Source of the DNA: Bryobacterales bacterium
GTDB lineage: Bacteria; Acidobacteriota; Terriglobia; Bryobacterales; Bryobacteraceae
Assembly (NCBI GenBank): GCA_016789905.1
Contig: JAEUQC010000203.1
Location: 1 to 64,000 of the forward strand
Length of the DNA stretch: 64,000 nt
Reading direction: 5' to 3'
The position numbers and the translations under genes are program-made. Shown here one piece after another: positions 34,843-42,673 of this stretch. How positions within the stretch are numbered: the first letter of the stretch is position 1; every line of letters starts with the position of its first letter. A model generated the notes under the pieces. The model was not told the origin of the DNA. It worked only from the letters and a program-made list of their open reading frames with translations, and did not search any database.

Positions 34843-37176
34843 GTGTATCTTAAATCGGAGGGAATTTCTATTCTAAACCGACGCCTTGCTGCCATCGCCC
34901 TTTTTGCGTGCCTGACGATAGGCGGCCAGCCCGTCGAGTTTGTGCGGAAGAACTGTGTGCGTTGCCACAGCGACGCGGCCCGCGCCGGTGGGCTCAGCTT
35001 GGCCTCCGTCGCGCTGCCGGGCGTGGTCTGGGACAAGGTTCTGGACAAAATTTCGACCGGACGAATGCCGCCGCTGGGAGCGCCGCGGCCGGAGGCGGGC
35101 GAAGTGGCCGCCGCAGTGAAGTCGATTGAACAGATGCCCGGCCGCCAGCGTGTGGCCGACCCAGGGCGCGTGACTTCCCGCCGGCTGAACCGCGCTGAAT
35201 ACAACAATACGGTGCGTGACCTGCTGGGCATGGATTTGCGGCCGGCAGACGGCTTCCCGCTCGATGACGCCGGCTACGGCTTCGATACGGTGGGCGATGT
35301 ACAGAGCGTGTCGCCGTTGTTGATGGAGAAGTACATCGCCGCGGCGCGACGCCTTTCCCAAGTGGCGGTGTTCGGCGAATCGACGCCTTCCAAACCGACC
35401 AAACTCATCAGATTCCTGTCGAAGAAATCGCAGGACGACCCGACGCCAAACGCGCTTCCCTTCTCTTTACGTGGCGCCATCTATGGCACGTTCCGATTTC
35501 CCGTGGCCGGCGAGTATGAGTTGCGCATGCGCGTGGGCAACTACCGGCCACGCACGAAGCCCGGGCCGCGCAAGGCGGAACTGATGCGCAAGCGCGGGCT
35601 GAATGAGGCAGAGAAAGCGGAACTGGCGGAGATGAACCGGAAGGAGTACCCGCCGGTGAAGATGATTCTCACGATGGATGGCGCACCGGTGCTGACGGAG
35701 ATCGTCGAAGGCAACATCGACTACCAGTACGCGCATGACGAATCGATTGGCCGCGTGAGCGTGGAGGCGGGCGAGCACACCTTTCGAGCGTCGTTCCCAG
35801 AATTCGCGGGCATGGCCGACCCGCTGGAAAACATGAACACCGACGGGCGGCGCAAGCTATTCATCGACTACGTGGATATTGTTGGCCCTTTTGTCCCGAA
35901 ACCGCGGAAAAACACGCGAATCTTCGTTTGCCAGGAAGAGACAGCGCCGTGCGCAGAGAGAATTCTGAGCACGCTGGCGCGGCGGGCCTACCGCCGGCCC
36001 GTGACGTCGGGAGAGCTCACAGCTTTAACGGGGCTGGCGGCGATGGTCCGGCGCGAAGGAGACTCCTTCGCGGAGAGTATTCGCGTGGGCGTCCAGGCTG
36101 TGCTGCTGTCACCGCACTTCCTTTTCCGGGCGGAGCCGGTTGCACGCGCGGCCACGCCGATCAGCGATCACGACCTGGCGTCCAGGCTCTCCTATTTCCT
36201 GTGGAGCACCATGCCGGACGACGAATTAGCCAATGCGGCCGACGCCGGCCGGCTGCGCGAACCAGGCGTGTTGGCCGCACAGGTCCAGCGGATGTTGAAT
36301 GACACGAAATCGGACGCAATGATTGAGAACTTCGCCGGCCAGTGGCTGGGGCTGCGGTTGATGGACAAGCGGAAACCGGACCCGGCCAAATTCCCGCGGG
36401 TGGACGATGAGTTGCTGGAGGCGATGCGCCAGGAGACAATCCTCTTCACGCGCGCGATGCTGCGCGAGGACCGGAGCATTCTGGAGTTTTTGAACGGCGG
36501 GTTTTCCTACGTCAACGGCCCACTGGCGCGGCATTACGGAATAAAGGCAGTGAGCGGCGAATCCTTCGAACGCGTATCGCTTCCAACGGCGCAGCGCGGC
36601 GGGGTGATGACGCAAGGTTCCGTGTTGACGCTGTCAAGCTATGCGACGCGCACATCGCCGGTATTGCGCGGACGATGGGTGTTGGAAAACCTGCTGGGGA
36701 CCCCGCCACCACCACCGCCGCCGGATGTGCCGGCTCTGCCGGAGGGAGTAACGGCAACCGCCGCATCGCTGCGCACACGGCTGGAGCAGCACCGGGCGAA
36801 CGCCAACTGCGCGGTGTGTCATGACCAGATGGACCCGATTGGTTTTGGCCTGGAAAACTACGACGCCGCGGGCGAATGGCGCGACAAAGATGGCGCGTTC
36901 CCGGTGGACGCCTCCGGCGTATTCCCCGGCGGCGCGGCGTTCGCGGGGCCGGAAGGGCTGCGAAAAGCAATGGCGGCGCAGAGCGGCTTGTTCGTACGAA
37001 ACCTGACGGAAAAGATGTTCACCTATGCCCTTGGACGAGGGTTGGAGCGGAGCGATCGCGCGGCAGTGGAGGCGATCGTTTCCCGGCTGGAGGCCAATGG
37101 CTTCCGGTTCTCAGCGCTGATTGACGGCATCGTCAACAGCCCACCATTTCAAATGCGAGGCAGAAATGCGGATTAA
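34843..37176 (+). CDS. DUF1587/1592/1588/1585/1595 cytochrome-type protein
   Basis: The frame starts at GTG 34843 (777 aa). However, GGAGGGA at 34857-34863 points to initiation at about 34870 (codon ATT), which would give a normal signal peptide ILNRRLAAIALFACLTIG. An N-terminal cytochrome-like heme motif CVRCH is followed by DUF1587 (RLNRAEYNNTVRDLLG), DUF1595, DUF1592 (SRLSYFLWSTMPDDELANAA), DUF1588 with a second heme-like CAVCH motif (NCAVCHDQMDPIGFGLENYD) and DUF1585. It is the Planctomycete/Acidobacteria family paired with DUF1552. The downstream DUF1552 gene overlaps it by 11 nt. Confidence 0.9.
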   Translation: MYLKSEGISILNRRLAAIALFACLTIGGQPVEFVRKNCVRCHSDAARAGGLSLASVALPGVVWDKVLDKISTGRMPPLGAPRPEAGEVAAAVKSIEQMPGRQRVADPGRVTSRRLNRAEYNNTVRDLLGMDLRPADGFPLDDAGYGFDTVGDVQSVSPLLMEKYIAAARRLSQVAVFGESTPSKPTKLIRFLSKKSQDDPTPNALPFSLRGAIYGTFRFPVAGEYELRMRVGNYRPRTKPGPRKAELMRKRGLNEAEKAELAEMNRKEYPPVKMILTMDGAPVLTEIVEGNIDYQYAHDESIGRVSVEAGEHTFRASFPEFAGMADPLENMNTDGRRKLFIDYVDIVGPFVPKPRKNTRIFVCQEETAPCAERILSTLARRAYRRPVTSGELTALTGLAAMVRREGDSFAESIRVGVQAVLLSPHFLFRAEPVARAATPISDHDLASRLSYFLWSTMPDDELANAADAGRLREPGVLAAQVQRMLNDTKSDAMIENFAGQWLGLRLMDKRKPDPAKFPRVDDELLEAMRQETILFTRAMLREDRSILEFLNGGFSYVNGPLARHYGIKAVSGESFERVSLPTAQRGGVMTQGSVLTLSSYATRTSPVLRGRWVLENLLGTPPPPPPPDVPALPEGVTATAASLRTRLEQHRANANCAVCHDQMDPIGFGLENYDAAGEWRDKDGAFPVDASGVFPGGAAFAGPEGLRKAMAAQSGLFVRNLTEKMFTYALGRGLERSDRAAVEAIVSRLEANGFRFSALIDGIVNSPPFQMRGRNAD

Positions 37177-38500
37177 CCGGCGAGCGATACTGCGAGGGAT
37201 GGGAACGGCGATGGGTCTGCCGCTGCTGGAAGCGATGGCGGCGCCCGCGAAGGCACCATGCCGGATGGCGTTTCTCTACGTGCCAAACGGCATCATGATG
37301 GACCAATGGATCGTCGATCAGAAGCCTGGCGTGACGCCGCTGCCCGCCACGCTCCCGCCGGTATCGGCGGCGCTGGCGCCGTACCGCAAGGACCTGCTGT
37401 TCCTGGGTGGGCTGACACAGAACGGCGGCCGCGCGCTGGGGGATGGCCCCGGGGACCACGGGCGCGCCGGCGCGAATTACCTGACGTGCGTGCATCCGAA
37501 AAAGACCAACGGCCGGGACTTGCGGGCGGGCGTATCGGTGGATCAGGTGGCGGCGGACCAGTTACGCGGAAAGACACGGCTGGCGTCGCTCGAATTGAGT
37601 TGTGAAGAAGGGGTCCAGGGAGGCAGTTGCGACAACGGTTATAGCTGCGCTTACAGCAACAGCATTTCGTGGCGAACGCCATCGTCACCGAACCCGGCGG
37701 AGATCCGGCCCAGGGCCGTGTTCGAGCGGTTGTTCGGCGCCGCGGACGATGACGCGGACGCCGGCCGCCGGGCAAGGCGAGCCGCGTATGATCGGTCCAT
37801 CCTGGACGTCGTAACCGGTGATGCCCGGCGATTGTCAGCGAGCCTGGGAGGGGCGGATAAGCAAAAGCTGGAAGAGTATCTGTACTCCATCCGCGACGTA
37901 GAGAAGCGGATTCAGGCGGCCGAGACCAACGCGGTGACCGTTCGGCCTCCGAACATGGCGGCGCCAGATGCAAGCGTGCCGGCTGACCTGGGCGAACACG
38001 CGAAACTGATGATCGACCTGCTAGCGTTGGCGTTCCAGACCGATTCGACTCGCGTGGCCACGCTGTTGTTAGCCCTGGAACAGAGCCCGCGCGCCTATCC
38101 GGAGATCGGCATCCCGGAGGCGCATCACGGGCTCACCCATCATCAGGGCGACGCGGAGAAGATCGCCAAAGTAATTCAGATCAACCAGTATCACGTGAAG
38201 CAGTTCGCCTATCTGGTGGAGAAGTTCGGCCGCACGCCGGACGGCGAAGGCACGCTGCTGGACCACGCGATGGTGACCTATGGCAGCGGCCTTAGCGACG
38301 GCAACGCGCACGATCACGCCAACCTGCCGATGGTGCTGGCCGGGCGCGGCGGCGGAACCATACGGCCGGGGCGGTTCGTACGGTACGCGAATGAAACGCC
38401 GATGGCAAATCTGTTCATCGCCATGCTGGACAGGATGGGCGTGCGGGTGGACAAGCTGGGAGATTCGACGGGCGAGTTGGGGTATTTGTCGGGTTTGTGA
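37166..38500 (+). CDS. DUF1552 family exported protein
   Basis: The product is 444 aa. ATG 37166 gives a Tat-type leader (INRRAILRGMGTAMGLPLLE). Typical DUF1552 stretches are present: RMAFLYVPNGI, FLGGLTQNGG, DGPGDHGRAGANYLT, SVDQVAAD and TYGSGLSDGNAHDHANLP. The His-rich metal-site-like segments suggest an alkaline-phosphatase-like fold as in DUF1501. It is co-transcribed and probably translationally coupled with the cytochrome-type gene (11-nt overlap). The function of the pair is unknown. Confidence 0.92.
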   Translation: MRINRRAILRGMGTAMGLPLLEAMAAPAKAPCRMAFLYVPNGIMMDQWIVDQKPGVTPLPATLPPVSAALAPYRKDLLFLGGLTQNGGRALGDGPGDHGRAGANYLTCVHPKKTNGRDLRAGVSVDQVAADQLRGKTRLASLELSCEEGVQGGSCDNGYSCAYSNSISWRTPSSPNPAEIRPRAVFERLFGAADDDADAGRRARRAAYDRSILDVVTGDARRLSASLGGADKQKLEEYLYSIRDVEKRIQAAETNAVTVRPPNMAAPDASVPADLGEHAKLMIDLLALAFQTDSTRVATLLLALEQSPRAYPEIGIPEAHHGLTHHQGDAEKIAKVIQINQYHVKQFAYLVEKFGRTPDGEGTLLDHAMVTYGSGLSDGNAHDHANLPMVLAGRGGGTIRPGRFVRYANETPMANLFIAMLDRMGVRVDKLGDSTGELGYLSGL

Positions 38501-38523
38501 CGCAGACGGAACCAAAATGAGAA

Positions 38524-38543
38524 GGGCGGCCCGAAGGCCGCCC
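38524..38543 (-). terminator. strong UUCG-loop terminator between convergent genes
   Basis: Arms GGGCGGCC (38524-38531) and GGCCGCCC (38536-38543) close a loop that reads TTCG on the minus strand, an exceptionally stable tetraloop. On that strand the T-rich stretch TTCTCATTTT follows. It sits 23 nt past the DUF1552 stop on the plus strand and before the end of the TonB receptor region, but it is convergent with respect to the latter: it would stop DUF1552 read-through, and receptor transcripts on leaving their gene. Confidence 0.7.
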
Positions 38544-38572
38544 CTAACTCAATCGATGCGCGCGAATGTCCA

Positions 38573-41500
38573 CTAGAACGTCATACGAAGTGCCAACTGG
38601 AACGTGCGCGGCAAGTTGGATTGCGAAGTGATCCGGCCGAAGTTTGTATTTGTAGGGCCCAACTCCGGACCATTGAAAATCGCATGATTGAAGAGGTTGA
38701 ACGCCTCCACGCGAAACTGCATTTTCATCCGTTCAACAATGGCGACGTCTTTCAGCACCGAAAGATCGATGTTATTGATGCGGTCGGCGCGGTAGGCCGA
38801 ATAGGACTGTTGAAAGGTGCGCTGGTTCCGTTCGAGTTGCAACGTATTGTTGCGTTCGAATCGGGAAATGTCGAATGCCTGGGCGAGGTTGCGCGGGTTC
38901 CAATTGAGGTCGCCGCCATAGTAGATAACATTCCCGAACTCCACCGGGGCGCCGGATTGCATGTTCAGAATGCCGGCGAGTTGCCAACCGCCGATCAATC
39001 TGTCGGTAAGCCCATTGGCGCCGGCGCCGAACCGCTTCCCCTTGCCGAATGGCAATTCGTAGGTACTGGAGAAGACGAAGCGGAACGGACGGTCCTCACC
39101 CGCAATCCGGTACTGGAGCGCATCGGAGGCATCGTAAAGCCGGTTGGTCGCTTCCAGGAATTTCGACCATTGGAAATTCGTCAGGAATTGAAGGCCACTG
39201 GCAAAACGTTTGTCCAGGCGGATCTGGAACATATGGAAATTGGAGTAGCCGATCGTCTGGCCGTCAACAGCAACGCCCCCATCGGCGGAGAACTGGGGAT
39301 ACCGCCGCAAGAGGTTTTCCACTCCTATGGTGGCGCCATTCAAGCCCGTGCCGGGGAGCAGGTTCCGCAAGGGGTTTGGCACAAGAGCCGTCAGCGCGTT
39401 GATGGTGGCCTGGTCGCGAACAGGCGACGTGGAAAGGAACTGCGCGGGAACATAATTCAAGTTCCGGTTCACTCCGAGATTGCTGACATCGGAACCCATG
39501 TAGCCCATTTCGAGCAACAAATTCTTGGCCAGTTCCCTTTGGATATTGAAGTTCCACCGATGGGTCAACGGCTGCTTCAAGTCGGGCGAATTGTACCGTA
39601 CGCTTTGCCCGAGAAACGTGTTAACGCCGTTTGCGGAACCGACGGGCTGCAGAATGCCATTGGGAAACGGATTGGCGAACGTGGTGGCCGGGCTGAGGAA
39701 GTTATTCAACGTCGCCACTAGCTGCGTTGTCTGGCTGAAACCCGGCTGCTGGATTCCGGTTGTGCCAAACGTGCTGTAGAAGATGCCGTACCCACCGCGC
39801 AACACGGTTTTGGCGCCGAGGAGATTCGGTGACCAACTGAAGCCGATGCGGGGGCTCCACGCGTTGCTCGGCGGCAGGTAGATCTCGCGATTTGAGGAGT
39901 CGGCATAGACAATGCCGCCGACGGGATTGAACTGCGCGGCGGGCAGCAGCGGTGATGGGGAAGCGGCGTAGTTTGCCTTCGCGGCGTTGGTAATGGACAG
40001 GGCGGCCGTGGGATCGAAACCGCGCGTTGTCCGGTTGTGGCGTTCAATGGTCCCTGTTTCCTTCTCGTAGCGCACGCCAAGATTGAGCGAAAGTGTGTTG
40101 CTGACGCGGAAATCGTCCTGCAGGAAGAAGGCCAGGTATTTCGCACTCTGGGTACGCTGTGCATTAACAGCAAAGTCGCCACTGGTAGGCAAGCCAAGCA
40201 AGAAGGACCCGATATCCTGCCCCAGCGGTGCGCCGGGCGAGTTATCGAGTGGACCGCGCGTCCAGGAGTTGTTGAATCCGTACAGCCCGGAAGAATTCCC
40301 AAAACCATTGGAACTCTCTCGCTGGGCACGAAGGTCGGTGCCAAACTTCAGGGTGTGCCGGTTCACAATCTTGGTGGCGGCCATGAAGATCTGATAGTTA
40401 TCAAAGGGCGTACGGTCACCGCCGGAATCTCCAAAATCGGTAATGTTACCGAAATCGATGCGGGGCAAAACAAGCTTCGTGCTGGCGGCCCGAAGCGAAG
40501 CGGGCAGGCCCAGCGTGGTGAAATCGAAGCCGTCGTGCGGCCGGATATTCGCCTCCACAAAACGGGTCCAATTCAGACGTGTGTTGAGAAACAGCGACGG
40601 GGAAAGGGTGTATACATCATCGAAGGTCACGCCCCAGTTGGTGCGGAACAGATTGTTGCCGGTGGCGATATTATCGAACCGGTTTCCGCGGTTTTCCACA
40701 CGGTCGTTATAACGGCCCGAAAGGAAGAACTTATGCTTGTCGGAGGCGTTGACATCCAAACGGCCCATGAAGCCGGAGAAGACGTCGGAGCGGACGGCGT
40801 TATTGAAATAGTTATTCGTACCATCGGCGCCGCCGGTGGTATTCGGTGTGGGCAGGAATTGAAGAAAATTTCTCGAAATGCCACTCAGGCGGGTGGTGGG
40901 AATTCGGTTGCCCGGAAACACCTGACGTCTGATGCGGCTGCCCTCCGTAACACCGGTGGCCGGATCATAGAGTTGGTAAATGCTATTCACCGTGAGCAAC
41001 TGGGAAAAATCGCCGTTGCGCTGCGCCTCCGTGGGAACCGTGGAAAACGTGGGTTCCGGCTCGGACTGCCGAATGCCCTCGGCGCCAAAAAAGAAGAATA
41101 GCTTGTTCCGGCCGTTAAACACTTTCGGGATAATCACCGGCCCGCCAACGGTCATGCCGAACTGGTTGAAGCGCGTTACAGGTTTGGTCTGGCGGTTGGC
41201 ATTGGTGAAAAATGGCGTCGCCTTCAAACGCTGATTCTGATGGAACTCATACAACGAACCGTGAAAGTCGTTGGTGCCGCCCTTCATGACGACATTCACA
41301 GTCCCGCCGCCGGTGTTGCCGTATGCCGCGTCGGGCTGGAACGCTTCCACTTTGATTTCCTGCACGGCGTCAACCGGGGGATTGTAGGCCACGCGACGGT
41401 TGCGGGTCATGTCGGGAGCGCCGTCCAGGAGCAGTTCATTCGATTGCCCTTGTCCGCCACCCATTGAGAAACCGGAGGGACCGGCGTTATCAAATGGCCG

Positions 41501-41998
41501 CGTAAACCGGGGGTCGGAGGTAGGCGTCACGCCATAGGATAGCTGGGCCAGCGTAAGCGGGGTCCGGCCGTTCATCGGCATGGTGGCGATCTGCCGGTCG
41601 CTGATGACCTGCCCAACCGACGCGGAACTGGTGGACAGCATCGCCGCATCGGCGGAGACAGTGATGGACTCTACCTGACTGCCCAACTGCAATGTCACAT
41701 CGATGGCCAACCGCACATTGGTGCCAACGTTGATCCCCTCCTGAACGTGTTTCTTGAATCCGGTGTGTTCCACGGCAAGGGTATAGGGCCCGGGAGCAAG
41801 AAAAGGAAGAGAGTATTCACCATCAGCGCCCGCAACAGTATCCGCTTTGGCTCCAGTGTTTTTTTCTGTCACACTAATTTTTGCGCCTGAAACAGCGGCG
41901 CCGCTCGGATCCGTTACGCGGCCAGCAATTGTAGATCGAAATTCCTGTGCCTGCACAAGGGCACACGACAGTCCAACCAGGACAACCAATCGTCTCAT
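38573..41998 (-). CDS. TonB-dependent receptor with carboxypeptidase-regulatory domain
   Basis: I start at ATG 41998 (SD AGGAGT, 7 nt spacing), giving 1141 aa with signal peptide MRRLVVLVGLSCALVQAQ. CarboxypepD_reg (about 22-105: AGRVTDPSGAAVSGAKISVT ... PGPYTLAVEHTGFKKHVQEG), then a plug domain (VGQVISDRQIATMPMNGRTP ... NELLLDGAPD) and a long barrel ending in TFQLALRMTF with the terminal Phe needed for outer-membrane insertion. It is a paralogue of the receptor at 22622-26038 but clearly diverged. A long inverted repeat lies 55-95 nt upstream of the start. Confidence 0.92.
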   Translation of the reverse strand: MRRLVVLVGLSCALVQAQEFRSTIAGRVTDPSGAAVSGAKISVTEKNTGAKADTVAGADGEYSLPFLAPGPYTLAVEHTGFKKHVQEGINVGTNVRLAIDVTLQLGSQVESITVSADAAMLSTSSASVGQVISDRQIATMPMNGRTPLTLAQLSYGVTPTSDPRFTRPFDNAGPSGFSMGGGQGQSNELLLDGAPDMTRNRRVAYNPPVDAVQEIKVEAFQPDAAYGNTGGGTVNVVMKGGTNDFHGSLYEFHQNQRLKATPFFTNANRQTKPVTRFNQFGMTVGGPVIIPKVFNGRNKLFFFFGAEGIRQSEPEPTFSTVPTEAQRNGDFSQLLTVNSIYQLYDPATGVTEGSRIRRQVFPGNRIPTTRLSGISRNFLQFLPTPNTTGGADGTNNYFNNAVRSDVFSGFMGRLDVNASDKHKFFLSGRYNDRVENRGNRFDNIATGNNLFRTNWGVTFDDVYTLSPSLFLNTRLNWTRFVEANIRPHDGFDFTTLGLPASLRAASTKLVLPRIDFGNITDFGDSGGDRTPFDNYQIFMAATKIVNRHTLKFGTDLRAQRESSNGFGNSSGLYGFNNSWTRGPLDNSPGAPLGQDIGSFLLGLPTSGDFAVNAQRTQSAKYLAFFLQDDFRVSNTLSLNLGVRYEKETGTIERHNRTTRGFDPTAALSITNAAKANYAASPSPLLPAAQFNPVGGIVYADSSNREIYLPPSNAWSPRIGFSWSPNLLGAKTVLRGGYGIFYSTFGTTGIQQPGFSQTTQLVATLNNFLSPATTFANPFPNGILQPVGSANGVNTFLGQSVRYNSPDLKQPLTHRWNFNIQRELAKNLLLEMGYMGSDVSNLGVNRNLNYVPAQFLSTSPVRDQATINALTALVPNPLRNLLPGTGLNGATIGVENLLRRYPQFSADGGVAVDGQTIGYSNFHMFQIRLDKRFASGLQFLTNFQWSKFLEATNRLYDASDALQYRIAGEDRPFRFVFSSTYELPFGKGKRFGAGANGLTDRLIGGWQLAGILNMQSGAPVEFGNVIYYGGDLNWNPRNLAQAFDISRFERNNTLQLERNQRTFQQSYSAYRADRINNIDLSVLKDVAIVERMKMQFRVEAFNLFNHAIFNGPELGPTNTNFGRITSQSNLPRTFQLALRMTF

Positions 41999-42052
41999 TC
42001 CCACACTCCTGAAGTCTTTCGCTGAATGGCGCGGAGCCTTCAGCAACTATCA

Positions 42053-42093
42053 CTACTGTATCCCATACATTACCAGGCACGAGAATACAGTAG
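42053..42093. promoter_or_regulatory. widely spaced inverted repeat upstream of the TonB receptor
   Basis: Perfect 9-bp arms CTACTGTAT (42053-42061) and ATACAGTAG (42085-42093) are separated by 23 nt, so their centres are 32 nt apart, about three helical turns. The site lies 55-95 nt upstream of ATG 41998 and is a good candidate for binding by a dimer of dimers or for a looped regulator. Confidence 0.45.
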
Positions 42094-42134
42094 AATCAGT
42101 ATTGCGCAGGAGCGGCAATTGTACCCGAAAAGCA

Positions 42135-42166
42135 CGGCGGTCCGGGCCTCCCTGCCCGGTCCGCCG
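42135..42166 (-). terminator. long GC hairpin terminator
   Basis: Thirteen-bp arms with one mismatch (CGGCGGTCCGGGC and GCCCGGTCCGCCG) around a 6-nt loop, 14 nt past the stop of the small exported protein gene. On the minus strand it is followed by GCTTTTCGG. It separates that gene from the TonB receptor gene. Confidence 0.65.
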
Positions 42167-42179
42167 TTGAACGATACTA

Positions 42180-42587
42180 CTAGTTCAAAACCCCGCCGAG
42201 AATGGCCGTTTCGCCGTTGCGCACGACGACAACCGCCCCGGTCTTCAGCGCAGGCACACTCTGCCCGTCCTGTGTATTCAACTCCAGTTCCCCGCCCCGA
42301 ACCGGCGCCGCGCCGATGGTGATGGAGCCGATTTCCTGGCCGTCGACAGTCACAGACACTTTTGCGCCCGCGGCCAGGTTGACGTCCTCTACCTCCACAT
42401 TCAAACGGGCGCGGCCTTCACTCGCCCGATAATCGGCGTGGCCGGATGGCGTCAGCCCGGCGATGGCGCCGCCCGCCAGGCTGGTTCGCATCCGGGTCTC
42501 TCCGCCCTTGGCAAGGATCAGTGCCGGAGCCGCGAATAGGAACGCCGCGGCGAAAAAAGCCTTTCGGCGAGAAGTAAATCGAATCAT
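42180..42587 (-). CDS. small exported beta-rich protein, unknown
   Basis: I start at ATG 42587 (SD GGAGGA, 8 nt spacing), giving 135 aa. A signal peptide ends near ALILAKG. The mature part is a string of short strands (ARLNVEVEDVNLAAGAKVSV, GSITIGAAPVRGGELEL and AVVVVRNGETAILGGVL), giving an impression of two repeated halves. No known family is recognised. It stands alone between the CHAT gene end and its own terminator. Confidence 0.75.
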   Translation of the reverse strand: MIRFTSRRKAFFAAAFLFAAPALILAKGGETRMRTSLAGGAIAGLTPSGHADYRASEGRARLNVEVEDVNLAAGAKVSVTVDGQEIGSITIGAAPVRGGELELNTQDGQSVPALKTGAVVVVRNGETAILGGVLN

Positions 42588-42673
42588 GAGTTTGTCCTCC
42601 GTGAATGGTAACGGGCTTGTTGCGCCCTTCCACAAACTAGGACAAGCCGCCGAGCTTGGCGGAACAGAAATAT

